The position numbers and the translations under genes are program-made. 64,000 bases of DNA from Pseudomonas guariconensis (GTDB taxonomy: Bacteria > Pseudomonadota > Gammaproteobacteria > Pseudomonadales > Pseudomonadaceae), in NCBI RefSeq assembly GCF_900102675.1, contig NZ_FMYX01000015.1, positions 83,993 to 147,992 of the forward strand, in the 5' to 3' direction. The first letter of the stretch is position 1, and every line of letters starts with the position of its first letter. This document shows, in pieces, positions 8,139 through 16,540 of this stretch. The notes beneath the pieces were generated by a model. The model made no database searches and was not told where the DNA came from. It worked only from the letters and a program-made list of their open reading frames with translations.

Positions 8139-9212
8139 ATGATCCGACTACTGCGCAACGTCTTGCTCTCCCTGCTCTTGCTGTTGCCCCTGCCCTGGCT
8201 GTTCGCCGACTACCTGGGCTGGCAACCTTCCCCCCGCGAACCGCTGCCGATCGCCTGCCAAGGCAGCCCCCGGTCGCTGCAACCTGGCCAGCCCCTGAAG
8301 GTCATGACCTGGAACGTGCAATACCTGGCCGGCAAGCGCTACGTGTTCTGGTACGACCAAGGGCAGGGCAGCGACACCCGCCCCAGCGCAGAAGACCTCG
8401 CCTTCAATCTCGACGAAGTCACCCGCGTGATCCGTGCCGAAACGCCGGATGTCATCCTGTTGCAGGAGCTGGACAACAACGCCAAGGCCACCGGCTACCA
8501 GGACCAGTTGGCGCTGCTGCGTGAACGCTTGGCCGACCTCTACCCCTGCACCGTCCAGACCTACGAGTGGAAAGCCGATTTCGTGCCTGACCGGCATATC
8601 TTCGGCAGTGTTGGCCGCACCCTGGCCACCCTCAGCCGCTACCCGATCGAAAAGGCCGAGCGCCTGCAGTTGCCCAACGCGGCGAGCAATGCCCTGACCC
8701 GCCTGCAACGCCCCCAGCCGGCACTGCTGGTCAGCTACCTGCCGCTGGCTGACGGGGGACGTCTGGCGGTGCTCAACACACGGCTCTCGCCCTACCAGCC
8801 CGGCAGCGACTTGCAACGCCGACAGGTAGAGCATCTGGCCAAGGTGCTTGATCGCCTGGAAAGCCAAGGCACGCCCTGGCTGATCGGCGGCGACCTCAAC
8901 CTACTGCCCCTGGGGCAGTACCGTCGCCTGCCGCCGGCACAGCGCGGCAACTACCCGGCCGACAGCGACCTGCACCTGTTGTGGGACAAGTACCCGATGA
9001 TTCCCAGCAACGCCGAAGCCAGCGGTGCCGAGCGCGCCGCCTGGCTCACCCACTACCCCAACGACCCGGCAGTCAACGGTCCTGACCGCACCCTCGACTA
9101 TGTACTTCACAGCCCTCGCCTTCAGCGCATCCAGGCCCAGGTACTGCGACAGGACACGCTGCAGATCTCAAACCACCTGCCGCTCATGGCCATCCTGAAA
9201 GTGCCTCATTGA
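8139..9212 (+). CDS. Endonuclease/exonuclease/phosphatase (EEP) family protein
   Basis: A 357-aa metal-dependent phosphodiesterase of the EEP superfamily. Motifs in order: MTWNVQYLAGKR (Asn of the active site), VILLQELDNNAK (metal-binding Glu), WLIGGDLNLLPLG (Asp/Asn pair) and RTLDYVLHSPRL plus SNHLPLMA (catalytic Asp and His). The N-terminal 25 residues are strongly hydrophobic after two arginines and look like a signal anchor or signal peptide, so the catalytic domain is probably periplasmic. Substrates in this superfamily range from DNA to sphingomyelin and phosphoinositides, and cannot be chosen here. It lies between two paralogous unknown genes. Confidence 0.85.
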   Translation: MIRLLRNVLLSLLLLLPLPWLFADYLGWQPSPREPLPIACQGSPRSLQPGQPLKVMTWNVQYLAGKRYVFWYDQGQGSDTRPSAEDLAFNLDEVTRVIRAETPDVILLQELDNNAKATGYQDQLALLRERLADLYPCTVQTYEWKADFVPDRHIFGSVGRTLATLSRYPIEKAERLQLPNAASNALTRLQRPQPALLVSYLPLADGGRLAVLNTRLSPYQPGSDLQRRQVEHLAKVLDRLESQGTPWLIGGDLNLLPLGQYRRLPPAQRGNYPADSDLHLLWDKYPMIPSNAEASGAERAAWLTHYPNDPAVNGPDRTLDYVLHSPRLQRIQAQVLRQDTLQISNHLPLMAILKVPH

Positions 9213-9276
9213 CGCAGGGTGAGCGTGAAAGCACGGAAAGACCTCCTGCTTCGTCCCAGATCGACGCCTGGGTAGT

Positions 9277-9314
9277 GTTCTGTTCGTGGGCCACGAGCCC
9301 TTGATCAACAGAAC
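9277..9314 (+). other. Nested inverted repeat before the second paralogue
   Basis: GTTCTGTT (9277-9284) pairs with AACAGAAC (9307-9314), and inside it GGGC (9288-9291) pairs with GCCC (9297-9300). It ends 14 bases before the ATG of the next gene, so it could be an operator or a translation-modulating leader hairpin. It is not a convincing terminator because no T-run follows. Confidence 0.35.
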
Positions 9315-9328
9315 CGCAGAGTATTTTC

Positions 9329-9853
9329 ATGAGCAACAGCTTCACTAACTGGATCGCAGCAGCTGGATCTTTCGACGCCCACATACATTGCTATGGGGTA
9401 ACAAAATACTGGGACGGTCTTTCCAACGACTGGGAGGAGTTTCAGTTTTTTTGGGACGGGGCGCCTTCACTCCCACCCTCCCCTGTGCGACTGAGCAAAG
9501 GCCCCGACATCAATGAAGGCTGGCTCATTACCGGGGCGGGTGGAACAGCCACGACTTTCAACATTACATTCGACTCGCAAACGACTAATCGCCTGCATGT
9601 CCGCATAAAGGGCACTGGCGGTGACAGCAACAGGCAAGTCGAGATCAGCCGCAATGGTTATCTCGGGCTTTACCGGGGTGATTCGAACGTTGATGTGTTG
9701 AAACTCGAGCCGCTGGAATGGACTGAGAACACACTGACCTGCCGGATCCGGGATCACCTGGGGCACACCGTGAAAATCGCATACGAATGGCAGGTCTACC
9801 TGAACGTGCAAGCCGGGGAGGACGCAACATTCATCATCACCCGGCAACAATGA
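9329..9853 (+). CDS. Uncharacterised protein, paralogue of the gene at 7583
   Basis: I do not recognise this 174-aa protein. Its residues ~90-172 match the C-terminal half of the protein at 7583 (VEISRNGYLGLY, LEPLEWTENTLTCRIRDHLGH), while the N-terminal part has diverged and is rich in Trp, Phe and Asp. It has no signal peptide or membrane segment. The DNA is visibly less G+C-rich than its neighbours and uses codons such as ATA, TTT and ACA, suggesting recent acquisition or relaxed selection. The two copies flank an EEP-family phosphodiesterase, so a shared role is possible but unproven. Confidence 0.7.
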   Translation: MSNSFTNWIAAAGSFDAHIHCYGVTKYWDGLSNDWEEFQFFWDGAPSLPPSPVRLSKGPDINEGWLITGAGGTATTFNITFDSQTTNRLHVRIKGTGGDSNRQVEISRNGYLGLYRGDSNVDVLKLEPLEWTENTLTCRIRDHLGHTVKIAYEWQVYLNVQAGEDATFIITRQQ

Positions 9854-9912
9854 CTGCCGGATGACTGCCCACCCGGCTCTATCGTGTCAACACGCAGCGC
9901 CTCTAGACCTCA

Positions 9913-12441
9913 TCAGGTCCCTCTGGGCTTGGCCCTCGCCGTGGCTTCGGCGACGAGCGGGTCGTCGGGCCAATAATGCTTGGGATAGCGACCTTTGAGG
10001 TCCTTCTTCACCTCGGCATAGGTGGTACGCCAGAAGTTGGCCAAATCCTGGGTCACCTGGACCGGGCGGCGCGCCGGGGACAGCAGGTGCAGTTTGACCT
10101 GCTGACGGCCTTGGGCGATGCGCGGCGTATCGGCCAGGCCGAACAACTCCTGCAGGCGCACGGCCAGAATCGGCGGGTTCTCGCTGTAGTCCAGGCGAAT
10201 GCTCGAGCCGGATGGTACGGTCAGGTGCGCAGGGGCCAGCTCCTCCAGGCGCTGCGGAAGCGGCCAGGGCAACAGGTTGCGCAGGATCGACGGCAGGTCC
10301 AGCTGGGCGAAGTGGCTGAGGCGAGACACCTTGCCCAAATACGGCTGCAGCCAGCTTTCCAGGCTGGCAAGCAGGGCTTCGTCACTCAAATCGGGCCACT
10401 CGCTGTGGCCGTCCTTGTTGATGTCCAACTGACGCAACAGCGCGACCCGCGCCTGCCATTGACGCAGTTCAGGTGTCCAGCTCAGCAGGTTCAAACCCTT
10501 GCGTCGCACCAGGCCCAGCAATGCCTTGGCGCGGGCCTCGTCATCCAACCCTGGCAAGGGTTCGCGACTGAGCACAAGCTCGCCGACCTTGCGTTGGCGC
10601 TCGGCGCGCAGCACCTGCTCGCGTTCGTCCCAGTCCAGGACATCGAGTGTCTCCACCTGCTCGGCCAGCACCCCCTCGAACAGGCCCGGATCGAACTCAG
10701 CTGCCAGGTAGATGCGCTCCTCGCGCTGCCCTTGACGGCTGCCCAGGTCCGCGACGACCAGCCAGGGACACTTCATGAGCGCATCCACCTCGGCGAACAG
10801 CGCCGCGCGTCCATTGGCCAATCGGTACTCGGCGCTACCCTCGCGCCGCTGCTGGGCCACCCGGTCGGGATAGGCCAGCGCCAGCAATGCCCCCAACCAG
10901 CGGGGGTGATCGACATCGACGACAGCAGCGCCCCGCATGCCGCGCAGCAGGCCCCGGTACTGGCGCGCCAATTGCCGGGCGCGCTGCACGCCCCCCTGAC
11001 CACCACGGGTCGCTTTAGTCTCGCCGCTGAGCAGGGCCAACCGGCTGTGCAGGTCGGCGCCTGCCCCGCGCAGGATGTCGCGCTCACCGAGCAGCGCGGC
11101 CACATCGCAGGCCATGTCGGCCAGGCCCAGTGCCTGGCCACGCAATAACAGATGGGCAATGCGCGGGTGCGCAGGTAGTTCAGCCATGGCCTGGCCGTGT
11201 TCGCTCAGGCTCTCGCGACTGCCCGGCTTGAACGCCCCCAACCGGGCGAGCAGGTCGCAGGCCTGGGCGTGGGCAGCGCTCGGAGGTGGATCCAGCCAAC
11301 GCAACTGATCGGGCCAGACACCCCAGCGCGCCAGTTGCAGGGCCAGACCGGCCAGATCGGCCTGGAGGATCTCGGCGCTACCGTGGGCCGGCAACTGATC
11401 GTGCTGAGCCTCGGACCACAGCCGGTAGCACACCCCAGGCTCCAGACGCCCTGCTCGACCGGCGCGCTGGGTAGCGCTGGCGCGAGAAATGCGCTGGGTC
11501 TCCAGACGCGTCATGCCGCTGCCGGGGTCGAACCGAGGAACACGCGCCAGACCGGCGTCAATGACCACGCGTACACCGTCGATGGTGAGACTGGTCTCGG
11601 CGATGTTGGTGGCCAGCACCACCTTGCGCAGGCCCTTGGGCGCAGGCTCGATGGCGGCGCGCTGAGCATTGAGCTCGAGTTCGCCATGCAATGGGCACAG
11701 CAGCACATCCGAGCGTTCGCCCAATGCCTCTTGCAGCGACTGATGGACCCGCCGAATCTCGGCCTGCCCCGGCAGAAACACCAGCAGGCTGCCGGGCTGT
11801 TCGGCCAGCGCCTGGAGCACGCAATCGACCACCCGCGGCTCGACGAACTCGCCTGGCTGATACGGCCTGCTCCAACGAATATCCACAGGGTGCATGCGCC
11901 CCTCGCTGCTCACTACCGGGGCATCGTCGAGCAGGCGCGACAGCCGCTCACCTTCCAGGGTGGCGGACATCAGTAGAATCTTCAGCGGCGGCTCGTCGCG
12001 CAGCAGTTCCCGGCCATTGAGGCTCAACGCCAAGGCCAGGTCGGCGTCCAGGCTGCGCTCGTGGAACTCGTCGAAGATCAGCAGACCCACCCCCTCCAGC
12101 GCAGGGTCGGCCTGCAGGCGACGGGTAAGAATGCCTTCAGTGACGACCTCGATGCGGGTATCGGGCCCGACCTTGCTGTCCAGGCGGATGCGGTAGCCGA
12201 CAGTCTCCCCGACCTTTTCGCCCAGCTCGCTGGCCAGGCGCTCGGCCGCCGCCCGGGCCGCCAGACGGCGGGGTTCGAGCATCAGGATGGTCTGCCCGGC
12301 CAGCCAGGGCTCATCGAGCAGGGCCAAGGGTACCCGGGTGGTCTTGCCGGCGCCGGGCGGGGCTTCGAGTACGGCCTCATCGCGCTCGCTCAGGGCTTGA
12401 CGCAGAGCGGGCAGTACGGCATCGATTGGTAATGAAATCAT
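9913..12441 (-). CDS. hrpB: ATP-dependent helicase HrpB
   Basis: An 842-aa DEAH/RHA helicase. It has Walker A EAPPGAGKTTRVPLALL near residue 30, the DEAH-equivalent LIFDEFHERSLDADL (DEFH, characteristic of HrpB), SATLEG, ATNIAETSLTIDGV, QRAGRAGRLEPG, and a long family-specific C-terminal half ending with an HrpB C-terminal domain (SPARRPVQVTQDLANFW). The length is normal. Role: RNA helicase of poorly defined function. A -10-like TATACT on the minus strand (12466-12471) lies about 25 bases upstream of the ATG. It is divergent from a lipoprotein gene. Confidence 0.92.
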   Translation of the reverse strand: MISLPIDAVLPALRQALSERDEAVLEAPPGAGKTTRVPLALLDEPWLAGQTILMLEPRRLAARAAAERLASELGEKVGETVGYRIRLDSKVGPDTRIEVVTEGILTRRLQADPALEGVGLLIFDEFHERSLDADLALALSLNGRELLRDEPPLKILLMSATLEGERLSRLLDDAPVVSSEGRMHPVDIRWSRPYQPGEFVEPRVVDCVLQALAEQPGSLLVFLPGQAEIRRVHQSLQEALGERSDVLLCPLHGELELNAQRAAIEPAPKGLRKVVLATNIAETSLTIDGVRVVIDAGLARVPRFDPGSGMTRLETQRISRASATQRAGRAGRLEPGVCYRLWSEAQHDQLPAHGSAEILQADLAGLALQLARWGVWPDQLRWLDPPPSAAHAQACDLLARLGAFKPGSRESLSEHGQAMAELPAHPRIAHLLLRGQALGLADMACDVAALLGERDILRGAGADLHSRLALLSGETKATRGGQGGVQRARQLARQYRGLLRGMRGAAVVDVDHPRWLGALLALAYPDRVAQQRREGSAEYRLANGRAALFAEVDALMKCPWLVVADLGSRQGQREERIYLAAEFDPGLFEGVLAEQVETLDVLDWDEREQVLRAERQRKVGELVLSREPLPGLDDEARAKALLGLVRRKGLNLLSWTPELRQWQARVALLRQLDINKDGHSEWPDLSDEALLASLESWLQPYLGKVSRLSHFAQLDLPSILRNLLPWPLPQRLEELAPAHLTVPSGSSIRLDYSENPPILAVRLQELFGLADTPRIAQGRQQVKLHLLSPARRPVQVTQDLANFWRTTYAEVKKDLKGRYPKHYWPDDPLVAEATARAKPRGT

Positions 12442-12559
12442 GGTGGTCCTCGAACAGTCGTCCGAGTATAACGGCGAACCGAGCCTGCCTTATCATGGTC
12501 TTAAACATCAGGACCAGGCGACCGGCCTGGTCCTCGTTGGTCACTTTGCGGAGATCCCA

Positions 12560-12979
12560 ATGCGCATCCCTACCCGCGTCATCGGTGGCGCGCTCATCGT
12601 CACCCTGCTCACCCAACTGACCGCTTGCGGCACGCTGTTCTACCCCGACCGGCGCGGCCAGATCGAAGGTAAGATCGACCCCGTGATCGCCGCGCTCGAC
12701 GCTGTGGGTCTTCTGTTCTATGTCATCCCCGGCCTGATCGCCTTCGGCGTCGACTTCGCCAGCGGGGCCATCTATTACCCGCCCGGCGTTACCGCCCACA
12801 TCGACCCGGTCAAGCTCAAACCAGCCATCAATGCCGATGGCCAGGTCGACAAGGCCAAGCTGCAAGCTATCCTCGAAAGCGAACTGGGCCAACGCCTGCC
12901 GCTGAACGACCCTCGGCTGATCCAGCACCGGGGCAGCGTCGAGCAGTTGGCCGCCTATGGCCTGGTACCGGCCGCCTGA
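12560..12979 (+). CDS. Small lipoprotein, uncharacterised
   Basis: A 139-aa precursor with a signal peptide and lipobox (LLTQLTACG, Cys at about residue 24), so it is probably lipidated and membrane-anchored. The mature part contains one hydrophobic segment (GLLFYVIPGLIAFGVDFA) and a C-terminal lysine/aspartate-rich region; no known enzyme motif. The frame is open from 12440, but ATG 12560 follows GCGGAGA and yields a proper signal peptide. The same gene order (hrpB, lipoprotein, CDF exporter) is, as I recall, conserved in other pseudomonads. The next gene begins 21 bases after the stop, so the two may be cotranscribed. Confidence 0.75.
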   Translation: MRIPTRVIGGALIVTLLTQLTACGTLFYPDRRGQIEGKIDPVIAALDAVGLLFYVIPGLIAFGVDFASGAIYYPPGVTAHIDPVKLKPAINADGQVDKAKLQAILESELGQRLPLNDPRLIQHRGSVEQLAAYGLVPAA

Positions 12980-13000
12980 TCCAGGGAACGCACCTGCGGC

Positions 13001-13870
13001 ATGACTTCGAGCGCCGAACACCAACGCCTGCTACGCCTGGCCACGCGCGCGTCCCTGGCCGTGGCCACGATCCTCGTCGTGAGCAAGGCGGTCGCCTGGT
13101 GGCTGAGTGATTCAGTCAGTCTGCTGGCCGGCCTGACCGACTCGGCCCTCGACGCCGTCGCCTCCTTCCTCAACTTACTGGCCGTGCACTATGCCCTGCG
13201 CCCGGCCGACGACGATCACCGCTTCGGCCATGGCAAGGCCGAGGCGCTGGCCGGCATGGCCCAGGCGCTGTTCATAGGCGTCAGTGCGGTGCTGATCGGC
13301 GTACAGGCGGTCGATCGCCTGCAATCGCCGCAACCGCTGGGCGATACCGCTGCCGGCATCGCAGTGATGCTGCTGTCGCTTGTCCTGACCCTGGCCTTGC
13401 TCACGTTCCAGCGCAAGGTCATCCGCGCCACCGGCTCCACCGCGGTGCGCGCCGACTCGCTGCACTACCGCTCCGATCTGCTGCTCAATGGCAGCATCCT
13501 GCTCGCTCTGATGCTGGCGCGCTTTGGCTGGCCACAACTGGATGCCTTGTTCGGTCTGGGGATCGCCCTGTATATCCTCTGGAGCGCCGTGCAGATCGCC
13601 CGCGAGAGCACGGCGATCCTGATGGACCAGGAACTGCCGGCCGATATCGGCGAGCGCATGCTCGAACTGGTCTGCGCCATCCCCGGCGTCAAAGGCGCCC
13701 ACGACCTGCGCACCCGAGTATCGGGCAACCGCTGGTTCGTCCAACTTCACTTGGAGCTTCCCGGCGAGCTGAAACTGCATGACGCCCACGAATTGTGCGT
13801 GCAGGCATCAGCTGCCATCCGCCAGCGTTACCCGCGAGCGGACGTGATGGTGCATGCCGATCCGGTGTAA
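13001..13870 (+). CDS. Cation diffusion facilitator (FieF-like) metal exporter
   Basis: A 289-aa CDF-family antiporter with six membrane segments and a cytoplasmic C-terminal domain. The transport-site residues are present as D47-x3-D51 (TDSALD) and H155-x3-D159 (HYRSD), the DD-HD pattern of FieF/Zn-Fe transporters. HRFGHGKAEALAGMAQ and the cytoplasmic VPGVKGAHDLRTRVSGN.WFVQLHLEL region also match FieF. It would export zinc or ferrous iron in exchange for protons. The symbol is withheld because the metal cannot be told from the sequence alone. Confidence 0.9.
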   Translation: MTSSAEHQRLLRLATRASLAVATILVVSKAVAWWLSDSVSLLAGLTDSALDAVASFLNLLAVHYALRPADDDHRFGHGKAEALAGMAQALFIGVSAVLIGVQAVDRLQSPQPLGDTAAGIAVMLLSLVLTLALLTFQRKVIRATGSTAVRADSLHYRSDLLLNGSILLALMLARFGWPQLDALFGLGIALYILWSAVQIARESTAILMDQELPADIGERMLELVCAIPGVKGAHDLRTRVSGNRWFVQLHLELPGELKLHDAHELCVQASAAIRQRYPRADVMVHADPV

Positions 13871-13893
13871 CCCGTCGATCAGGTCCGCAGCCT

Positions 13894-14715
13894 TCAATTC
13901 ACGCTGTAGTCCCGGGCACTGAGGCAATCGGCCAGTACCCGATGGTAGGCATCGGCCACATGGGCTGGTGGCGCGACGGCCGCCGCGGCCGGATCGAAAC
14001 CGGACTGCTGCACGGCCTGGCGATGACACTCATAACGGTCCTGGTTCTGCTGCCGAGGCGTTTGCCCGGACAACGGATGGGCGATCACGTCATATCCAGT
14101 ACTCAACTGCGGCCCCGGCGCGGGCAGGATGTTGGGGGGATTGACCACCACATATTCCTGGCTGTCGCTCAGGTATTGGTAATAGGTGTTCGAGACCTGG
14201 AAGAACAACGTGCCATCGAACCAGACCTCTTGGGCGTAGACCGGCAGGTAGCCGACCCGCACGCCATAGGGTGGCCTTACCAGCACATACGCGCCGCCTT
14301 GCGGGCGATACCAGTAGCCGCTGGAATAGTAGTAGTCCTGCCCCTGATGGGGCACCTTCCAATAACGGTCCGGGAAGTGGTCGATCCTGTGTCCGGGATG
14401 GTACTGCGGGCCAGGCCCCCAGCCATCGCCATGGCCGTCGGGACGCCCGGGCCAGTCTCCACCGGGACGCTGCCCAGGCCCACCCGCTTCCCAGTGATAG
14501 CCGCCATTGCGCCGGGGGATGTCCTGGTAATACCCCTGGCGCGGCGGCTGGGTCTGGCGCACCTCGTCACGCGAATTGAGTGGCGAGCGGCCCATGGTCG
14601 CGCCGTTGGGGTCCTGCGCGCCCTGCCCCTCGCCTGCCCCTTGGGCCCATGCGCCCAGGCTGATGCCCAGGCCCAGCAAACCAACACCTGCCCATTGCCG
14701 GATGCGCGACCTCAT
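13894..14715 (-). CDS. DUF6515-type secreted proline/tyrosine-rich protein
   Basis: A 273-aa protein starting at ATG 14715 with an N-terminal signal peptide (IRQWAGVGLLGLGISLGAWA, cleavage probably after AWAQG). A disordered Gly/Pro/Arg/Gln-rich region (residues ~30-120) is followed by a conserved region containing VRPPYGVRVGYLP, a VWFDGTLFFQVSNTYYQ strand and YVVVNPP. The C-terminus has a helical segment with RYECHRQAVQQSGFDP. I assign it to DUF6515 from memory of this pattern. Function is unknown; it is likely periplasmic or outer-membrane associated. The frame extends to 14814, but that start would destroy the signal peptide. Confidence 0.7.
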   Translation of the reverse strand: MRSRIRQWAGVGLLGLGISLGAWAQGAGEGQGAQDPNGATMGRSPLNSRDEVRQTQPPRQGYYQDIPRRNGGYHWEAGGPGQRPGGDWPGRPDGHGDGWGPGPQYHPGHRIDHFPDRYWKVPHQGQDYYYSSGYWYRPQGGAYVLVRPPYGVRVGYLPVYAQEVWFDGTLFFQVSNTYYQYLSDSQEYVVVNPPNILPAPGPQLSTGYDVIAHPLSGQTPRQQNQDRYECHRQAVQQSGFDPAAAAVAPPAHVADAYHRVLADCLSARDYSVN

Positions 14716-14798
14716 GTTGCCCTCTCGATGGTAAGAACTGCATTGGAACTGCATGCAGTCTATCGCGGCGAGGGCAGATGCAGATGATTCCGGGCATG

Positions 14799-14825
14799 AA
14801 AAAAGGGAGGCCATGGCCTCCCTTT
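14799..14825 (-). terminator. Intrinsic terminator, palindromic GGGAGGCC/GGCCTCCC
   Basis: A fully palindromic 18-base core is flanked by A6 on the left and T3 on the right. Read on the minus strand it gives a stem of at least six G+C-rich pairs followed by six T residues, a canonical Rho-independent terminator. In the plus direction only three T residues follow. Confidence 0.6.
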
Positions 14826-15040
14826 GGGAATTGTCGTCCGTGCTCGGCGCTTGTGGCGTCGGCTCACCTCACATCGTCTTCTGGACGGTGCGTAGCCCGG
14901 GGGCCTGGCGGATCCTGTTGGATGGCTGGCCGCGACGGCCTTCCTGAGGCCGGTCGCCGTGGACTGTTGTCCGGGCAGTGATTCTGTTGGTAACGATACG
15001 GGAGGCGGCGGAGCAGAGGATTGCGAATATTGCTCAGATA
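14799..15040 (-). ncRNA. Possible minus-strand non-coding transcript ending in an intrinsic terminator
   Basis: The 395-base gap between the DUF6515 gene and the Lrp-type gene holds no convincing protein. On the minus strand it ends in a strong intrinsic terminator (palindrome GGGAGGCCATGGCCTCCC, 14805-14822, followed on that strand by six T). No annotated minus-strand gene precedes that terminator, so a leaderless ncRNA or a decayed gene divergent from the Lrp regulator is plausible. Its start is not defined; the upper limit near 15040 is a guess set by the promoter of the divergent gene. Confidence 0.28.
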
Positions 15041-15090
15041 AATAGCACTTGCGCAATTTTTAACCCTGGATTGATAATTCGCAGCAATCC
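15018..15090. promoter_or_regulatory. Promoter and candidate autoregulatory operator of the second Lrp gene
   Basis: A sigma-70-type promoter reads TTGCGC (15049-15054), 18-base spacer, GATAAT (15073-15078), ending 32 bases before the ATG. It is bracketed by an imperfect inverted repeat: GGATTGCGAA at 15018-15027 and TTCGCAGCAATCC at 15078-15090. The -35 hexamer sits in the palindrome TTGCGCAA. Such symmetry around the promoter fits Lrp-type autoregulation, which is inferred. Confidence 0.5.
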
Positions 15091-15110
15091 GAACAGAAAA
15101 GGCCATTTCC

Positions 15111-15587
15111 ATGAGCAAGCTCGACCGCTATGACCTGAGCATCCTTGCCGAATTGCAGCGCGACGCCCGCATCTCCAATCAGGAGTTGGCCGAACGTATC
15201 GGCTTGTCCCCCTCCCCTTGCTCACGGCGGGTCAAGCAACTGGAAGACGACGGCTACATCTCCCGCCAAGTAGCCTTGCTGGACCGCAAGAAGCTCGGCC
15301 TTAGCCTGACCGCCTATGTGCTGATCGGCATGGACCGCCACACCCCCGAGCGCTTCGAGACTTTCGAGGCCGCCATTCGCAACTTGCCCCAGGTGCTCGA
15401 ATGCAGCCTGGTCACTGGGATGGATGCCGACTATCAACTGAAAGTCGTGGTCCCGGATATGGACCATTACCAGAAACTGCTGCTCGGCAGCCTGACTCGC
15501 ATCGAAGGCGTCACCAGCGTGCGCTCGAGCTTCGTGCTCAACCAAGTGCTGGCCAGCACTGAACTGCCGTTGACGCATCTGCGCTGA
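15111..15587 (+). CDS. Lrp/AsnC-family transcriptional regulator
   Basis: A 158-aa regulator starting MSKLDRYDLSILAELQRDARIS. It has the winged helix-turn-helix ISNQELAERIGLSPSPCSRRV and a C-terminal RAM domain including VLECSLVTGMDADYQLKVVVPDM. Similarity to true Lrp is moderate, so the target operon is unclear. Its promoter and probable operator lie directly upstream. No metabolic gene is divergent from it here, only the non-coding gap, which is unusual for this family. It is about 30% identical by eye to the Lrp-like protein at 4847, so the two are not recent duplicates. Confidence 0.9.
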   Translation: MSKLDRYDLSILAELQRDARISNQELAERIGLSPSPCSRRVKQLEDDGYISRQVALLDRKKLGLSLTAYVLIGMDRHTPERFETFEAAIRNLPQVLECSLVTGMDADYQLKVVVPDMDHYQKLLLGSLTRIEGVTSVRSSFVLNQVLASTELPLTHLR

Positions 15588-15641
15588 CCGTCCCCTGCCG
15601 CCCCGCTTATAATCGGCGCTCAGCCTGCCTGGAGAACACTG

Positions 15642-15845
15642 ATGGATCCCGCCGTATTCGAAGAATGGATGATGATCGTTCTGGTGACCGTGCTGATCGG
15701 TTTCATGGGATTCATCGTCTGGGACCTGGCAAAGAAGTCCAAGGCAGGCCGCTTCGGCACCTTGATTCTGTTTTTCGTCCTGGGCCTGGGTGTGCTGGCC
15801 TTCATCATCAAGAGCGTGGTGGTAGGGTTCCTCGAAGGGGTCTAG
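15642..15845 (+). CDS. DUF2788 small inner-membrane protein
   Basis: A 67-aa protein with two hydrophobic helices (about residues 9-28 and 41-63) separated by a short positively charged loop (AKKSKAGRFG), as in DUF2788. Function unknown. A perfect -10 hexamer TATAAT (15608-15613), with a weak -35 TGACCG 17 bases upstream, and a TGGAGA ribosome-binding site precede ATG 15642. It therefore has its own promoter despite following the Lrp gene closely. Confidence 0.8.
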   Translation: MDPAVFEEWMMIVLVTVLIGFMGFIVWDLAKKSKAGRFGTLILFFVLGLGVLAFIIKSVVVGFLEGV

Positions 15846-15898
15846 CCGCACGGGGAGGAGCGCTGGCCAGAGACTGTGATGGGCTGCGCAGTAGCCGC

Positions 15899-16534
15899 CT
15901 AACGAAGTAGCTTCGGCGCAACCTCCCGCCAGCACCCTTGCTCCAGCCCATCCAGCGCCCAATCGCCGATCCTCACCCGCACCAACCGTAGCGTGGGCAG
16001 CCCCACTGCCGCCGTCATGCGTCGCACCTGGCGGTTGCGCCCTTCTCGAATCACCAGCTCAAGCCAATGAGTCGGTACGCTCTTGCGAAACCGCACCGGT
16101 GGATTGCGCGGCCAAAGCACTGGCTCCTCAAGCAACCGGGCCTCGGCGGGCAGTGTCGGCCCATCGTTGAGCTCGACCCCCTCGCGCAACTGCTGCAGTT
16201 GCGCCTCGCTCGGCTCACCTTCCACCTGCACCCAATAGGTCTTGGGCAACTTGTGCTTGGGATCGGCGATGCGCGCTTGCAGCCGACCGTCATTGGTCAA
16301 CAACAGCAGGCCTTCGCTGTCACGGTCCAGGCGCCCGGCCGGATAGATGCCAGGAATGTCGATGTAGTCCTTGAGCGTCGCGCGCCCTTCGCCATCGCTG
16401 AACTGGGTCAGCACGTCGAAGGGTTTGTTGAACAGGATAAGGCGGGGTTCGGCCGGCGGCGCCTTGGGCTGGCGGCGCGGACCTGTGGGCCGCGCCTGGG
16501 GACGGCGCGGCTTGGAACGGGGTGGCAGGGACAT
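15899..16534 (-). CDS. rluE: 23S rRNA pseudouridine synthase RluE-like
   Basis: A 211-aa RsuA/RluE-family pseudouridine synthase. It has the catalytic motif GRLDRDSEGLLLLTNDG (Asp of GRLD), the early LILFNKPFDVLTQF segment, and the C-terminal VIREGRNRQVRRMTAAVGLPTLRLVRVRIG. It lacks an N-terminal S4 domain, which favours RluE (23S rRNA U2457 in E. coli) over RsuA/RluB. The basic first 25 residues probably help bind RNA. It lies 6 bases after amn and is likely cotranscribed with it. Confidence 0.87.
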   Translation of the reverse strand: MSLPPRSKPRRPQARPTGPRRQPKAPPAEPRLILFNKPFDVLTQFSDGEGRATLKDYIDIPGIYPAGRLDRDSEGLLLLTNDGRLQARIADPKHKLPKTYWVQVEGEPSEAQLQQLREGVELNDGPTLPAEARLLEEPVLWPRNPPVRFRKSVPTHWLELVIREGRNRQVRRMTAAVGLPTLRLVRVRIGDWALDGLEQGCWREVAPKLLR

Positions 16535-16540
16535 GGATCC

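Noticed and set aside
14760..15056. A 98-codon minus-strand frame in the 395-base gap
   Set aside because: It runs through the intrinsic terminator at 14799-14825, has Pro/Arg-rich shadow-like composition, and no ribosome-binding site.
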